A stretch of 64,000 nucleotides of DNA from Planktothrix sp. PCC 11201 (GTDB taxonomy: Bacteria; Cyanobacteriota; Cyanobacteriia; Cyanobacteriales; Microcoleaceae), in contig NZ_LT797700.1 in NCBI RefSeq assembly GCF_900009135.1, forward strand, positions 30,557-94,556, in the 5' to 3' direction. The notes under the pieces were generated by a model. It was not told where the DNA came from and did not search any database. It saw only the letters and a program-made list of their open reading frames with translations. The translations under genes were made by a program, and so were the position numbers. Shown here one piece after another: positions 7,191 to 18,773 of this stretch. Every line of letters starts with the position of its first letter. The first letter of the stretch is position 1.

Positions 7191-8755
7191 TCATAATCCT
7201 GTCCCGAACCATATTTCCAAGCCTCTAACCAACGATAATAATAGTATTGAGAAGAAAGGGGTAATTTCTTAAACATGGGTTCTAGGGTTTTTCCTAAAGG
7301 ATATAAACCCGTATAAAGCCCCAAATTCCAGTAGTGAATTGTCCAATCAATTAAACTCATTAACCCCACCTGGGGAATAATTTTAAAAATTAAATCAGGA
7401 TGAGTCATTGCTGTTTTTGATAGGGTTTTAGTTAAAGCAGAAAACTGTACCACATCTTGTAAAAATGGCTTTAAAATTGGTTCTCCCAATTGTTCCATTC
7501 CTTGAAATACGGTAGTTAATAATTGATTAATTTGTTCGGGGTTAATTGTTTGTTGAATTCCCACACTCATCGACCTTTGAAATAACCAAGTTACGGACAA
7601 ACTGGGCTGATAGGGTTGCAATAAAGATAAGGCATTTTGACTTAATTGATCGGTGGTTAAGGCGTGATCAATTCCATCCGTTAACCGTTGTAAGTGACGT
7701 ACCATCGCCCCAAATCCCCCAAAACTTAAAGGAGATTGATTTCCGCTACTATCCCCCACCGCCAAAACACGATTCCAGGGCATTTTTAACGGACTATCTT
7801 TATAACAGGGAAAGAAACCAAATAACGCCCGTTTAAAGGTTAATTGATTTAACTCAATCTGTTGATATTCGGGTAAAAGTTTAAAATAGTCTTCAAACAA
7901 AGATTCTAAACTAAACCGTTGGGGGTTAGCATCTAAATAAGTAAATAAATAAGTTGTTCTTCCATCCCTGGCTGGAAACGCTTCCCAAAAATATTGACAT
8001 TGATTTTTTAAGGGAGTAAATGAGGCAAAAATATCCCCCGTTTGATTATTAGGATATCCCGTCGCACAGGTTCCCACCACTAAACAAACCGCATCGGGTT
8101 TTTTTCCTTGTCTAGCTTGTCGAACTAGGGGGGAAAAATGACCCATTGCATCTATTAATAAACGGGTTTTGATCGTTTCTGACCCCTCTGCTACAAGGTG
8201 AGAGGAGTTAACGATTTCTACCCCATTAGGATGAATAATAGATCCTTGATAAGCCGTATTTTCTAATAATATTCCTCCGGCTTCTAAAAATTTAGTTTTG
8301 AGTGTTTCTAATAAATAAACTGGGTCAACTCCAATATTAAGAACATTTTTAACCCAAATATCATCACTATTAGGAAAACTTAAACGAGCGGGGTTATATT
8401 CCGTAGAGATCGCTGTTTTTAATTCTACTTCTGATAATAAATTTAATTCGATAAAAACCTCTAATTCCTTCCTGGAAATATTCCATTCCTGTTCCCGTCC
8501 TTGGAGTTTTCCCCGTTCAATTAATGCCACTCGCCACCCTTTCATCACTAAGGTAGCACCGATTAAAATTCCCAGAGTTCCCCCACAAATAACTACATCA
8601 TAATCCAGACTTTCCAAGGATTGATCATCCTGTTTAATGGTATGAGGAAGGGGGAGAGTATTGTTTTTTAACTCCGTCCAAAGTTCATCTACTTTTTGTA
8701 GACTCTTGAAAGGATTTCCATGAATTTGAGATAAAATTTCTTCCGTGAGAGACAT
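7187..8755 (-). CDS. cruP: CruP-type lycopene cyclase-like FAD protein
   Basis: This protein is about 522 residues from the ATG at 8755. An in-frame ATG at 8884 would add 43 residues not typical of the family. The dinucleotide fold is DVVICGGTLGILIGATLV, followed by the CruP signatures GREQEWNISRKEL, the FAD-proximal LLIDAMGHFSPLVRQAR, and SFGGFGAMVRHLQRL. CruA/CruP proteins belong to the lycopene cyclase flavoprotein family. CruP itself is widely conserved in oxygenic phototrophs, where plant work links it to limiting carotene epoxide and oxidative stress rather than clear cyclase activity. The last codons are GAG TAG, and the TAG lies inside the neighbouring MITE end, so the native C-terminus may have been altered. 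The upstream region faces the kinase operon divergently. Confidence 0.85.
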   Translation of the reverse strand: MSLTEEILSQIHGNPFKSLQKVDELWTELKNNTLPLPHTIKQDDQSLESLDYDVVICGGTLGILIGATLVMKGWRVALIERGKLQGREQEWNISRKELEVFIELNLLSEVELKTAISTEYNPARLSFPNSDDIWVKNVLNIGVDPVYLLETLKTKFLEAGGILLENTAYQGSIIHPNGVEIVNSSHLVAEGSETIKTRLLIDAMGHFSPLVRQARQGKKPDAVCLVVGTCATGYPNNQTGDIFASFTPLKNQCQYFWEAFPARDGRTTYLFTYLDANPQRFSLESLFEDYFKLLPEYQQIELNQLTFKRALFGFFPCYKDSPLKMPWNRVLAVGDSSGNQSPLSFGGFGAMVRHLQRLTDGIDHALTTDQLSQNALSLLQPYQPSLSVTWLFQRSMSVGIQQTINPEQINQLLTTVFQGMEQLGEPILKPFLQDVVQFSALTKTLSKTAMTHPDLIFKIIPQVGLMSLIDWTIHYWNLGLYTGLYPLGKTLEPMFKKLPLSSQYYYYRWLEAWKYGSGQDYE

Positions 8756-9131
8756 ATAGAGTAATCCTATTAAACTTGTGTTAAAAATTTTCTTATAAAA
8801 GGCAAGAGGCAATAGACTTTTAGGTATTTTATCAATATGATCCTGTTCTATAACATCTAATTTTTGATGCCCTAATGTAATCAAGACGACATTAACTGGA
8901 CTTGCCTTTCCAATACCATGGACTTTTTGCTCAAGATAGCATAAATTGATATTAACCTATAGCACTACGCACTCTTAGAACACCGGAACACCAGAATACC
9001 GGAACAGTAAGCATTAAAAGGGTTTCAGGACTTAAAAGTGTCCTAACTGTAATGCGCAGCACTATGGTACCAGGGAAAATTCTCAACAAGTCTCAATTGA
9101 TCATTTGATCATTATCCCATCCCATTAGATC

Positions 9132-12017
9132 ATGAATAAACCCTTCTATCAACGCCTAGCAGAGACTATCAATTTAAGTACATTGCTTTTAATTTTTATT
9201 TTCCCCTTTGCTTTGGTCGTTTATCAATTAATTGCGGAAATTGATAATAAAATTGAATTTGCCCAAAAAGAAAAACAAGGTTTGGCTTATAATTATCCCT
9301 TAAAAAATTTGCTAGTCAGTATGATTAATCACCGCACCCAAGTTGAGCGGTATTTTAATGGGAATAAATCTTTAGCTCCAGAAATCATCACCCAAGGAGA
9401 AAAGATTGAAACCGCAATCCAAAACCTTAATACAGTCGAACGGCAGTTAGCACCCCAACTAAAAGTTAGCCCCCAATGGATAGAAATTAAAACTTCTATC
9501 AAGGACAACTGGAAAAATTTACAAGCAGAAAAATTTAATTTATCTCCAGCTAAAAGCTGGGAAATTCATACAACAATTATCAATGATATTTTAGCTTTAA
9601 TTGATCATATCGGAGATATTTCTAATCTAATTCTTGATCCCTCTTTAGATAGTTACTATTTAATGGATGCCGTTATTAATCAACTGCCCTTAGCCCTGGA
9701 AAATACGGCTCAAGCTAAAGATTTAGGGATCAAGATCACCACTAAACAAAAGATGACAGAAAGTGAACAAGCCAGACTGTTGATTATTCAGAGTTTAATT
9801 GCACCGCCTTTACAACAAGTTAACAGAGGTTTGCAAGTTTCAGCCAATACTAATCCTCTAATTAAACCGCAGCTATCGGCAAATATTGACCCAAACTTCA
9901 AGAATATTCAAAATTTTATTAACTTACTCAACCAAGAAATTATTAATTCTCAGATTATCAACTTGTCTCCCAAAAAATATCAACAAATAGCGGAAAATGC
10001 CCTAGAATCACAACTAAAAATTTATGATACAGCCTTTCCTATATTAGATAATTTATTAGAACAACGGATTAACCAGTTATTGAATAGAAAATATCAAATT
10101 ATTGGGTTTGGATTGTTAGTATTAGGGGTTGTGCTTTGTATTTTCATCGCCTTTGTCATTAACCGCCAACAACGTCAAGCATTTGAAAAAGAATTGCAAG
10201 TGGCTGAAAAAAAATATCGTAGTATTTTTGAAAATGCGATTAATGGGATTTTCCAAATTACCCCAACGGGTCAATATCTGAATGCTAATCCGGCCCTTGC
10301 TCAAATTTACGGTTACAACTCTGTAGCCGAATTGATTACTGACCTAAACCATATTAAAAAGCAACCCTATGTTAACCCCAATCGCTGGAATGAATTAATT
10401 CAAATAATTAGCGATCACCGCAGTATTACCGACTTTGAATCTCAAGTTTATCGCCGCGATGGGAGTATAGTTTGGATTTCAGAAAATGCGGGTGCAATTT
10501 ATGATACAAATGGTAATATTATCTACTATGAAGGCACAGTAGAAGATATTACTGAATATAAACGCGCCGAACAAGAAATTTATGCCGCCAAAGAAGCCGC
10601 CGAAAATGCCAACAAAGCCAAAAGCGAATTTCTAGCTAATATGAGTCACGAATTACGAACTCCTCTGAATGGAATTTTAGGCTACGCCCAAATCCTCAAA
10701 CGTTCCCCGAAATTAGAAGAACGGGAACAAAATAGTGTCGATATTATTTACCAGTGCGGTTCCCACCTTCTAACTTTAATTAATGATATTCTTGATCTCT
10801 CAAAAATAGAAGCTCAAAAAATGGAGCTTTACCCCACGGATTTTCACCTTCCGGCTTTTCTGCAAGCTGTTGCTGAAATTTGTCGGATTCGCGCCGCCCA
10901 AAAAAGTCTCCAATTTTCCTATCAACCCGATCCTGATTTGCCAATTGCCATTCATACGGATGAAAAACGCTTGCGACAAGTATTAATTAATTTGATTGGC
11001 AATGCGATTAAATTTACGAAAACTGGAGAAGTTAGTTTCAGCGTTATTTTAATTGAAAAAACGGTTAATATTGTTAATAAAGTGAGTTACAAAATTCGCT
11101 TTACGGTTAAAGATACAGGGGTGGGGATTAACCCCGAAGAAATTGAAAGAATATTTCTACCCTTTGAACAGGTGGGATCTCGCCAGATTCGATCTGAAGG
11201 TACGGGCTTAGGACTAGCTATTAGTCAGAAAATTATTCAACTGATGGGTAGCAATCTTCAAGTCACCAGTCAATTGCAAATGGGCAGTATTTTTGGATTT
11301 GATTTAGAGGTATCAGAAGCTAATGACTGGGTAAATACGGTTTCCAAAAATGATCAAGGTAAAATTATTGGGTTTCAAGGAAATACCCAAAAAATTCTCG
11401 TGATTGATGATCGTTGGGAAAATCGCTCGGTTATTGCTAATTTATTGACGCCCCTTGGATTTGAAGTGATTGAAGCAGTCAATGGTCAAGAAGGATTAAA
11501 AATAGCAATTCAGCATCAACCCAACTTAGTAATCACCGATTTAGTTATGCCGGAAATGGATGGATTTCAACTCATGAAAACTTGGAAAAATATTCCAGAA
11601 GTCAAAGATATCAAAATTATTGTTTCTTCCGCAAGTGTGTTTGAAGAACATCAAAATCAAAGCCTAGAAGCGGGGGCTATTGATTTTTTGCCCAAACCAG
11701 TTCAAGCCGAAGAACTGTTAGATAAGTTATCGTTGCACCTGCAAATTCAATGGATTTATCAAGCTGAATCCTTGACAGTTGCCGGGATTACGCCCACTTC
11801 GGATAAATTGATTCTTCCCCCATCCGAAGTCTTAGATAAACTGTTTAATTTGGCGTTGCGAGGAAATTTGAAAGAGATCATTAAACAGACAGAAATCCTC
11901 GAAGCAACCGCTCCCCAATATTCACAATTTGCGTTAAAATTGCGAAAATTAGCACGGGAGTTTAAAGAGAAAAAAATATTAGAAATGCTCAATCAATATA
12001 AAGAGGTCAACTCATGA
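9132..12017 (+). CDS. Membrane hybrid histidine kinase (PAS-HisKA-HATPase-REC)
   Basis: The 961-residue protein has a transmembrane helix at about 17-33, a periplasmic helical sensor region of about 290 residues, and a second helix at about 322-344. Then come PAS (about 360-480), HisKA with the H-box [18 protein letters not shown] (His near residue 506), an HATPase with DTGVGI and GTGLGLA, and a receiver with Asp in [10 protein letters not shown] (near 801). After the receiver, residues 880-961 form a helical tail that could be a partial HPt-like region, although no clear phospho-His is seen. It senses an unknown extracytoplasmic signal. Its stop overlaps the next gene by 4 bases (ATGA), so translation is coupled. 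Start ATG 9132. Confidence 0.93.
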   Translation: MNKPFYQRLAETINLSTLLLIFIFPFALVVYQLIAEIDNKIEFAQKEKQGLAYNYPLKNLLVSMINHRTQVERYFNGNKSLAPEIITQGEKIETAIQNLNTVERQLAPQLKVSPQWIEIKTSIKDNWKNLQAEKFNLSPAKSWEIHTTIINDILALIDHIGDISNLILDPSLDSYYLMDAVINQLPLALENTAQAKDLGIKITTKQKMTESEQARLLIIQSLIAPPLQQVNRGLQVSANTNPLIKPQLSANIDPNFKNIQNFINLLNQEIINSQIINLSPKKYQQIAENALESQLKIYDTAFPILDNLLEQRINQLLNRKYQIIGFGLLVLGVVLCIFIAFVINRQQRQAFEKELQVAEKKYRSIFENAINGIFQITPTGQYLNANPALAQIYGYNSVAELITDLNHIKKQPYVNPNRWNELIQIISDHRSITDFESQVYRRDGSIVWISENAGAIYDTNGNIIYYEGTVEDITEYKRAEQEIYAAKEAAENANKAKSEFLANMSHELRTPLNGILGYAQILKRSPKLEEREQNSVDIIYQCGSHLLTLINDILDLSKIEAQKMELYPTDFHLPAFLQAVAEICRIRAAQKSLQFSYQPDPDLPIAIHTDEKRLRQVLINLIGNAIKFTKTGEVSFSVILIEKTVNIVNKVSYKIRFTVKDTGVGINPEEIERIFLPFEQVGSRQIRSEGTGLGLAISQKIIQLMGSNLQVTSQLQMGSIFGFDLEVSEANDWVNTVSKNDQGKIIGFQGNTQKILVIDDRWENRSVIANLLTPLGFEVIEAVNGQEGLKIAIQHQPNLVITDLVMPEMDGFQLMKTWKNIPEVKDIKIIVSSASVFEEHQNQSLEAGAIDFLPKPVQAEELLDKLSLHLQIQWIYQAESLTVAGITPTSDKLILPPSEVLDKLFNLALRGNLKEIIKQTEILEATAPQYSQFALKLRKLAREFKEKKILEMLNQYKEVNS

Positions 12018-13855
12018 AAGATTTAATTCCTGAATCGGGTACAATTCTGGTGGTGGATGATATCCCGGCTAATTTAGGCGTGTTAACGGATGTTCTCAGC
12101 GAGGCGAATTTCACAGTCTTGGTGGCTGAAGATGGAGAAAGTGCGCTGCAAAAACTTGAATATGTGACTCCCGACTTAATTTTATTAGATGTGATGATGC
12201 CGGGCATTGATGGATTTGAAACCTATAAACGCCTAAGAGAAAATCCCTTAAATTCTAAAATTCCTGTCATTTTTATCACCGCTCTTTCCCAACCGAGTTA
12301 TGTGATCAAAGGTTTGTCTTTAGGCGCCGTTGATTATATTACCAAACCGTTTCAAAAGGAAGAAGTTTTAGCCAGAATCAAGACCCATTTAGAACTGCGA
12401 CGTTTAACTAAAATGCTCGAGCAAAAAAACCAGCATTTATCCGAGGAAATCTATGAACACGCCAAAGCCCGTGCAGACGTACAACGGCTCAATCAAAAAT
12501 TAGAAATCCGAGTGAAAGAACGAACGATTGAACTGTCTAAAACCCTAGAAAACCTGTATAAAAGTCAAGATTTATTAGAATATAATGCTTTGCATGATTC
12601 CTTAACGGGCTTGCCCAATCGGGATTGGTTGATGCAGCGATTAAAATATTTAATTGCTACGGATTCAAGCTATTCGGTTTTGTTTTTGGACTTAGATCGC
12701 TTTAAAATTATTAATGATAGTTTGGGGCATTTAGTTGGAGATGAACTGTTAAAATGTGTTGCCCATCGCATACAAGAGTGTTTAACGCCACCTCAAACGG
12801 CAACCCGCATGGGGGGAGATGAATTTGTCGTTTTAGCTGATACAGAAACACCAATTTCCCTGACCGAAAAACTCCTGGAACAGTTTAAGTTTCCCTTTAG
12901 TTTTAATGGCTATGAAATGATTATAGAAATTAGTATCGGTATAACTTCGAGTGCCATGGGTTATCAGGAACCGATGGATATTCTTAGAGATGTAGATATT
13001 GCCATGTATCGAGCCAAAAAGTTTGGTAGTGGTAGTTATCAGATTTTCAATCCCCAGATGCAAGCGGAGGTCACTGCACGGCTGCAATTAGAACAAGACT
13101 TAAGAAAAGCCATCCCGCAACAGGAATTTTGCTTATATTATCAGCCAATTGTTTCCCTGGTAACCGGAAAAATTAAAGCGGTTGAAGCCTTAGTTCGTTG
13201 GAAACATCCTCAAGGTATGATTGCCCCGGATCAATTTATTTCTGTGACTGAAGAAACCGGATTAATTAATCCTTTGGGCTGGTGGATTTTACGCGAAGCC
13301 TGTAGTCAGTTAAAAGCTTGGCAAGAGCAATTTCCTGACCTTCTTTTGAAAATGAACGTGAATTTTTCCTCCGTCCAATTCCAGCAAATTAATTTATTGG
13401 AACAGGTGGCAAAAATTTTAAAAGAAACGGGTATTTCTAAAAATACTTTAAGTATAGAAATTACTGAATTTTGTTTATTCCAAACGCCAAATTCCAACTT
13501 TCAATTATTAGAAGAAATTGGTGTTGGTTTATGTCTTGATGATTTTTGTACAGGCTATTCTTCTCTCAGGTTACTGAGGGATTTACCGATTAATACCTTA
13601 AAGATTGATCGTTCCTTTGTGCAGGATTTAATCAATTACCCCAATGATACAACCTTAATTGAAACTATTCTATTGTTAGGAAAAAGTTTGAATTTGGAAG
13701 TAATTGCAGAAGGTGTGGAAACTCAAGAACAAGCAAAAATTCTTCGAGAATTAGGCTGTATTTGGGCGCAAGGGTACTTATTCTCTTACCCATTAGACTA
13801 TCAAGGTGCAACTCAATTTATAACTGAAAACCAGGAAAAAAATTATGACCAATAA
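12014..13855 (+). CDS. Response regulator with REC-GGDEF-EAL domains
   Basis: The 613-residue cytoplasmic protein begins with a receiver (about 8-125) whose phospho-acceptor lies in [14 protein letters not shown] coiled coil (130-175) follows, then GGDEF (about 190-350) with an intact RMGGDEF, and EAL (about 370-605) with [16 protein letters not shown] and EGVET. It therefore could both make and break cyclic di-GMP, with activity set by phosphorylation from the adjacent kinases. Which activity dominates cannot be read from sequence. It overlaps the upstream kinase by 4 bases and the downstream REC-kinase by 11 bases. The middle position in an overlapping operon makes partnership with both kinases likely. 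Confidence 0.94.
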   Translation: MKDLIPESGTILVVDDIPANLGVLTDVLSEANFTVLVAEDGESALQKLEYVTPDLILLDVMMPGIDGFETYKRLRENPLNSKIPVIFITALSQPSYVIKGLSLGAVDYITKPFQKEEVLARIKTHLELRRLTKMLEQKNQHLSEEIYEHAKARADVQRLNQKLEIRVKERTIELSKTLENLYKSQDLLEYNALHDSLTGLPNRDWLMQRLKYLIATDSSYSVLFLDLDRFKIINDSLGHLVGDELLKCVAHRIQECLTPPQTATRMGGDEFVVLADTETPISLTEKLLEQFKFPFSFNGYEMIIEISIGITSSAMGYQEPMDILRDVDIAMYRAKKFGSGSYQIFNPQMQAEVTARLQLEQDLRKAIPQQEFCLYYQPIVSLVTGKIKAVEALVRWKHPQGMIAPDQFISVTEETGLINPLGWWILREACSQLKAWQEQFPDLLLKMNVNFSSVQFQQINLLEQVAKILKETGISKNTLSIEITEFCLFQTPNSNFQLLEEIGVGLCLDDFCTGYSSLRLLRDLPINTLKIDRSFVQDLINYPNDTTLIETILLLGKSLNLEVIAEGVETQEQAKILRELGCIWAQGYLFSYPLDYQGATQFITENQEKNYDQ

Positions 13856-15233
13856 TTTATCTTTTTCAGGAAATACCATCCTAATTGTAGATGATAACCC
13901 CACCAATTTAGGGGTAATCTTCAATGTCTTAGATGAAGCCGGGCTGGAAGTTTTGGTCGCGCAAGATGGAGAAAGTGCGCTGCAAAAAACAGAATACGTC
14001 ATTCCCGATTTAATTTTACTGGATATTATGATGCCCGGAATTGACGGCTTTGAAACCTGTTCTCGACTCAAAACTAACCCTTCAACCTCTGATATTCCGA
14101 TCATTTTTATGACGGCTCTAGGGAATACCGAGCAGAAAGTTAAAGGCTTAAGTTTAGGTGCTGTTGATTATATCACAAAACCCTTTAAAAAAGAAGAAGT
14201 ATTAGCGCGAATGAAAGTTCATTTAGAATTGCGAAACTTGACTAAAGCATTAGCTAGTAAAAATCAATTACTCGAAGAAAAAATTCAAGAAAAAACCCGT
14301 TTAGAAGAAACTTTACAACGATTGAATCAAGAATTAGAAACCCGGGTTGAAGCCAGAACTACCGAACTCAAACAAGCATTACAAAACCTCCAACAAACTC
14401 AACTCCAATTAATTCAAAGCGAAAAAATGTCTACCCTGGGTCAATTAGTAGCCGGAGTCGCCCATGAAATTAACAATCCCGTGGCTTTTATCCATGGAAA
14501 TCTCAATCATACTGAAAGGTATATTCAAGATTTGTTGACAATATTTCAACTTTATCAACAGCAAACTCCCTCCCCAGATCCGGCGATTACAACTCTAGCG
14601 GAGGAGGTGGATTTAGAGTATTTAATCCAGGACTTACCCCAGGTGATTTCATCCATGAAAGTTGGGGTAGAAAGGATTCGTCAAATTAGTGTCTCTTTAA
14701 GAACTTTTTCCCGTACTGATAATACATCAAAACAAGAAACTAATCTGCATGAAGGGATTGATAGTGCTTTATTAATTTTAAAATATCGGTTAAAAGCAAA
14801 TGAAAAAATTTTGCCCATAGAAGTGATTAAAAACTATGGAGACTTACCTTTAGTACCCTGTTACCCCGGACAACTAAATCAGGTATTTATTAATATTATT
14901 GCTAATGCTATTGATGCCTTAGAAGAAGCAGGATTTAAGCGGAATTCGGAAGCAATTAAAGCCAATCCCAGTCAAATTATAATTAAAACAGAAGTTGACC
15001 CTAGTCAAAATAATGTTAGTATTCGGATTAAAGATAATGGTTTGGGAATGTCGGAGGAAATACGCAGCAAAATCTTTGATTATTTGTTTACCACTAAGCC
15101 CCCAGAAAAGGGTACGGGATTAGGTTTATCCATTAGCTATCAGATTGTTGTAGAAAAACATTGTGGCCAGTTAAATTGCTATTCACAACCGGGAGTTGGG
15201 ACGGAGTTTATAATTAAAATTCCTTTAAGTTAA
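13845..15233 (+). CDS. Receiver-histidine kinase (REC-coiled coil-HisKA-HATPase)
   Basis: The 462-residue soluble protein begins with a receiver (about 10-125, LILLDIMMPGIDG) closely related to that of the upstream GGDEF-EAL protein. It continues through a long coiled coil (130-190) into a HisKA with H-box GVAHEINNPVAFIHGN (His near 207) and an HATPase with NIIANAIDAL, DNGLGM and GTGLGLSISYQ. The REC-kinase order suggests that phosphorylation of the receiver controls the kinase, acting as a relay in the pathway started by the first gene. The start at 13845 overlaps the preceding gene by 11 bases. The gene ends 17 bases before the convergent histidine phosphatase gene, with no obvious terminator between them. 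Confidence 0.93.
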   Translation: MTNNLSFSGNTILIVDDNPTNLGVIFNVLDEAGLEVLVAQDGESALQKTEYVIPDLILLDIMMPGIDGFETCSRLKTNPSTSDIPIIFMTALGNTEQKVKGLSLGAVDYITKPFKKEEVLARMKVHLELRNLTKALASKNQLLEEKIQEKTRLEETLQRLNQELETRVEARTTELKQALQNLQQTQLQLIQSEKMSTLGQLVAGVAHEINNPVAFIHGNLNHTERYIQDLLTIFQLYQQQTPSPDPAITTLAEEVDLEYLIQDLPQVISSMKVGVERIRQISVSLRTFSRTDNTSKQETNLHEGIDSALLILKYRLKANEKILPIEVIKNYGDLPLVPCYPGQLNQVFINIIANAIDALEEAGFKRNSEAIKANPSQIIIKTEVDPSQNNVSIRIKDNGLGMSEEIRSKIFDYLFTTKPPEKGTGLGLSISYQIVVEKHCGQLNCYSQPGVGTEFIIKIPLS

Positions 15234-15250
15234 AGGGAGAGTATAGCAAT

Positions 15251-15880
15251 TTAAACATTTTCCAATTCAGTCAGATGGGCGGTATCTCCGTTGAGTTCTA
15301 GTATCCATTCATCTCCATTTTGAACAATTTTTACTAAACAACAAAGAGAGGCTTTAATATCCATTTCTTCTAAGGTGGGAATTAGTCCCATGGCTGTTCC
15401 CAATACCGAAGCACCATGTCCAACCAATAATAAATTATCCTCGGGAAACGTGTTAACCAAACGTTGGGAAGTCTCAGCAGTTCGTTGTAAACAATCTTTC
15501 CAAGTTTCAGGATAATTAGGAACTCCCAGAGGATGAGATAAATCAATTTTAGGGAATTTTTGAGCTAAAAATTCTGGGGATAATGTTTCAGGATAACTCA
15601 TCCATTCAGGGTTTAACCATTCTCCTAAACCCCAATCTAATTTGAGCGGTAAATCTAATTTTTTAGCCACAGCATGGGCGGTTTGTACGGTTCTTAAAAA
15701 GGGAGAAGCAATAATTTGGGTAATTCCTTCCCCCACTAAACGATTTGCTAATTGTTGGGCTTGAATTTGACCATCTTTGGATAAATGGGGGTCATAAGGT
15801 CGTTCTGCGGTATCAAACCAAGCGGGATTGACAAAATCAATCCGATTTCCATGGCGGGCTATCCATACAGTTTTAGACAT
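15251..15880 (-). CDS. Histidine phosphatase family protein
   Basis: The 209-residue protein shows the phosphohistidine motif ARHGNR at residues 9-14, in place of the more common RHGE/RHGQ, and the second catalytic His in LLVGHGASVLG near 155. The ASPFLRTVQTA segment holds the conserved Arg. These are the marks of the phosphoglycerate mutase-like superfamily. The N-terminal VWIARHGNRIDFVNPAW pattern matches the SixA/UBASH3-like phosphatase group better than glycolytic mutases. The substrate is unknown; with the kinase operon next door, a phosphohistidine target is possible but unsupported. Start ATG 15880. Confidence 0.85.
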   Translation of the reverse strand: MSKTVWIARHGNRIDFVNPAWFDTAERPYDPHLSKDGQIQAQQLANRLVGEGITQIIASPFLRTVQTAHAVAKKLDLPLKLDWGLGEWLNPEWMSYPETLSPEFLAQKFPKIDLSHPLGVPNYPETWKDCLQRTAETSQRLVNTFPEDNLLLVGHGASVLGTAMGLIPTLEEMDIKASLCCLVKIVQNGDEWILELNGDTAHLTELENV

Positions 15881-15947
15881 AGGTTCGGTTTAGATTTTTC
15901 ACCTAACTTACCTTACCTTAATTCCGGCACAATTAGGATTTTTTATT

Positions 15948-17450
15948 CTACCAAGGACTACCAATTAATGTAAACGCCGCCCAATAATAGGGATGGGAAA
16001 GATTGTCATTTCCCTCCGAGGCAATTTCAGGCGGTAAGGTCACTTCACCCCGGGATGATAATAATTCTCCCTTTTGCAAACGAACATTCCCTTTTAACAT
16101 CTGAATTTGAGTTTTTTGCAAGGCTTGGGCTTTAGTAGAAGCGGTTTTTAACTGTTGATAAAACTCGCTCATTAAGGCTAAAGTTCCCGTGTCACTCACA
16201 TACCATAAACTCGCTAAAGCTGTTTTTACCCCCGACTGAAAAGCTAATCCCGCAAATCCTAATTCCGCCTCCTCATCTCCAACGGCGGTTTTACAAGCAC
16301 TTAAAACTAATAATTCAATTTGAGGATTTTTCCAATTAAACTGACCCATTTGATCTAATTTTAGCTGCTCATCCCAAAATTGAATATAGGAATTTCCAGG
16401 TTTTCCAGGTTTAAATTCTGCATGGGTCGCCAGATGAACAATTCTATAGGGACTGAAGGATAATAGCTGTCTTAAATTATCTACAGTAAACTTTTGATTC
16501 AGAAAAAAATTCCCTGGCCACTGTCCTGGATTTTCCTGATTTCCCATCGGAAATATTACCCCATTCATCCCATCGGAGTTGACAATTGTAGATAACTCAA
16601 AAGGAACCGCAGGTAAGGGATTTTGATTTTTAAATTCCGAGGCTCCCATAGCTAAAACTAGAGCATCTTTTACACTTTCATAATTGAGATTCATCAAATT
16701 AAAAGCTGGAATTCTAGTTAGGGCATATTTTTCAATTAAAAAACGTTCTCCATCATGTAAAACCGCTAGGGGGAGCGTTCTTAACCCATCACCCAAACAG
16801 AACAAGATTGTATCGATATTTTCTGCTTTTAATTGGGCTTCAACGGGCTTAATAATCACACTATAAAGTCGTTGAGCCGATTCCAGATAGGACTGATTTT
16901 GTAAATTTCGAGGATTAGTTATTTCTTGAAATAAATTAATCGCTTCAGCTTTTAAGGTTGCGGTTTGCACATTGGGTTGAATTAAACCTAAAGGTTCTTT
17001 TCCCGGGGTAATTAAGGCTAAAACTAATCCTTGGGGTTCAGGAACAACCCAGAGAACCGCGTGTTTGGTTTGGGTTTTTTGGCTAATTTCTGTTAAGATT
17101 TTAGCAATATCAGGAGGCTGTAGGTTGCTATCGGTTAGATTTCTCCCAAAATAGGTTTCATAGTCTAATTCCCATGTTTTTTCCATCTTGGTAATCGGAT
17201 TATTTCCGTTAATACTGCGAATGATTTGTTGTTGGGAAGTGGGTACAGGTTCGGTGAGAACCGGACGACCAAAAGATAATTTCTCCCCAGGGACTAGACT
17301 CCACCCCCAGAGTCCAATCACCACCAGACTGAATAGAAATATCGGAAGGGTTCGGCGCATCAGTTGATTAACCCTGGGATTTGTGAAACCAGAACTCAGA
17401 TATTTTGAAATATCTAAAAATAGCAGACAATAACGTTGTATTATTTTCAT
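15948..17450 (-). CDS. CHAT domain (caspase-like) protein with N-terminal membrane anchor
   Basis: The 500-residue protein has a membrane helix at about 34-52. A linker and alpha/beta region follow, then a CHAT domain from about 160 to the end. The catalytic dyad is visible as His343 in HLATHAEF and Cys386 in LVLSACKTAVGD. The segment VKTALASLWYVSDTGT is also typical. CHAT proteins are caspase-superfamily peptidases; many cyanobacterial members carry TPRs, but none are seen here. No partner gene adjoins it, since the flanking genes are unrelated. It is probably anchored with the protease domain on one side of the membrane, but topology is unresolved. Start ATG 17450. Confidence 0.9.
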   Translation of the reverse strand: MKIIQRYCLLFLDISKYLSSGFTNPRVNQLMRRTLPIFLFSLVVIGLWGWSLVPGEKLSFGRPVLTEPVPTSQQQIIRSINGNNPITKMEKTWELDYETYFGRNLTDSNLQPPDIAKILTEISQKTQTKHAVLWVVPEPQGLVLALITPGKEPLGLIQPNVQTATLKAEAINLFQEITNPRNLQNQSYLESAQRLYSVIIKPVEAQLKAENIDTILFCLGDGLRTLPLAVLHDGERFLIEKYALTRIPAFNLMNLNYESVKDALVLAMGASEFKNQNPLPAVPFELSTIVNSDGMNGVIFPMGNQENPGQWPGNFFLNQKFTVDNLRQLLSFSPYRIVHLATHAEFKPGKPGNSYIQFWDEQLKLDQMGQFNWKNPQIELLVLSACKTAVGDEEAELGFAGLAFQSGVKTALASLWYVSDTGTLALMSEFYQQLKTASTKAQALQKTQIQMLKGNVRLQKGELLSSRGEVTLPPEIASEGNDNLSHPYYWAAFTLIGSPW

Positions 17451-17649
17451 AGATTCAAGATAAAAAAATAATTGGAGGAAATTAACATCAATCTTTGTTT
17501 ATCTCGGTTTCCGCCTGGTGGTTGTCTAATCTAACGTTTAAATCCTAAAGTAGAATAGACGTTGGCTAAAAATTTATGATGAGTTTTCAAAAATCCCGTC
17601 CCTTGAGACTGGGTAGTTTCTAACCCTAGTTTAACGCTTACTGACAATT

Positions 17650-18753
17650 ATGACGCCTCCCTCAAATTCGGAGACACCGGAATCTAACTCCAACTTAAAC
17701 CCCGTTTTACCGGAAAATCCCGAACAAAATTCTCCTAACTCTCCTTCTCCTCTCTCTAATCTTGATGCTATTTCTCAAGATATTAACTCATCGGTGATGG
17801 ATGGGGTTGAGTCGGTTTCTGAATCTTTACAGTCAGATATTGAAGGTGAGGAAATTGGAAATTCCGCCGAATCTATCGCAGTAGATCCTATTAATTTGAT
17901 ATCTTCGGACTCGATCACTGAATTGGAAGAAGAAACGGAAAATCAGTTATCCTCTGAACCCCAAATCTCCCCACCTCAATTGTATCTTCCTGTCAGTAAA
18001 ACGATAACCGATGAAGGAGATGAAATTCCCGATGAAGTTGAAATGGGTTTTTTCGACCATTTAGAGGAATTAAGACAACGGATTTTTTATTCTCTAATTG
18101 CGGTATTTATTGCGATTATTGGCTGCTTTGCTTTTGTTAATCCGATTGTACAATTATTACAACGTCCTGCATCGGGGATTAAATTTGTTCAACTCGCCCC
18201 TGGAGAATATTTCTTTGTTTCCTTAAAAGTAGCGGGTTATAGTGGGTTGGTCGTCGCAACTCCGTTTCTTTTATATCAAATTACGATGTTTGTTTTACCC
18301 GGATTAACTCGCAAAGAACGCCGTTTATTAGTCCCCACCTTATTAGGTTCGAGTGTTTTATTTTTATTCGGTTTAGGCTTTGCCTATATTGCTTTAATTC
18401 CAGCGGCATTGAACTTTTTTGTGAGTTATGGGGCGGATGTGGTTGAACAATTCTTTTCCATTGAAAAATACTTTGAATTTGTTTTAGTCCTATTATTCTG
18501 TACTGGAATAGCCTTTCAAATTCCCGTCATTCAAGCCATATTAGGCGGGTTAAAAATTGTATCTTCCCAGACAATGTTATCCGGTTGGCGATATGTTATT
18601 TTAGGAGGAGCCGTATTAGGGGCTGTGTTAACCCCATCCACTGACCCCCTCACCCAAAGTTTATTAGCTGGGGCTATATTAGGGCTTTATTTTGGCGGAA
18701 TTGGCATTGTCAAAATGATTGAAAATACCTCAGAACATTCTCAAGATCAATAA
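17650..18753 (+). CDS. tatC: Sec-independent protein translocase TatC with acidic N-terminal extension
   Basis: TatC is the core receptor of the twin-arginine export pathway. The conserved domain begins near residue 130 with [14 protein letters not shown] and continues through six membrane helices, including [11 protein letters not shown] and the helix ending in [10 protein letters not shown]. Residues 1-129 form a Ser/Pro/Glu-rich, low-complexity extension with no predicted helix, about half as long as the TatC domain. Extended N-termini occur in cyanobacterial TatC, but this one is long. An ATG-started TatC beginning at MGFFDHL would also be functional, but no good internal ribosome site was seen, so ATG 17650 is kept. 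The gene is followed by a heptamer repeat and a convergent gene. Confidence 0.93.
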   Translation: MTPPSNSETPESNSNLNPVLPENPEQNSPNSPSPLSNLDAISQDINSSVMDGVESVSESLQSDIEGEEIGNSAESIAVDPINLISSDSITELEEETENQLSSEPQISPPQLYLPVSKTITDEGDEIPDEVEMGFFDHLEELRQRIFYSLIAVFIAIIGCFAFVNPIVQLLQRPASGIKFVQLAPGEYFFVSLKVAGYSGLVVATPFLLYQITMFVLPGLTRKERRLLVPTLLGSSVLFLFGLGFAYIALIPAALNFFVSYGADVVEQFFSIEKYFEFVLVLLFCTGIAFQIPVIQAILGGLKIVSSQTMLSGWRYVILGGAVLGAVLTPSTDPLTQSLLAGAILGLYFGGIGIVKMIENTSEHSQDQ

Positions 18754-18773
18754 AAAATAAAGCCCTATTACCT

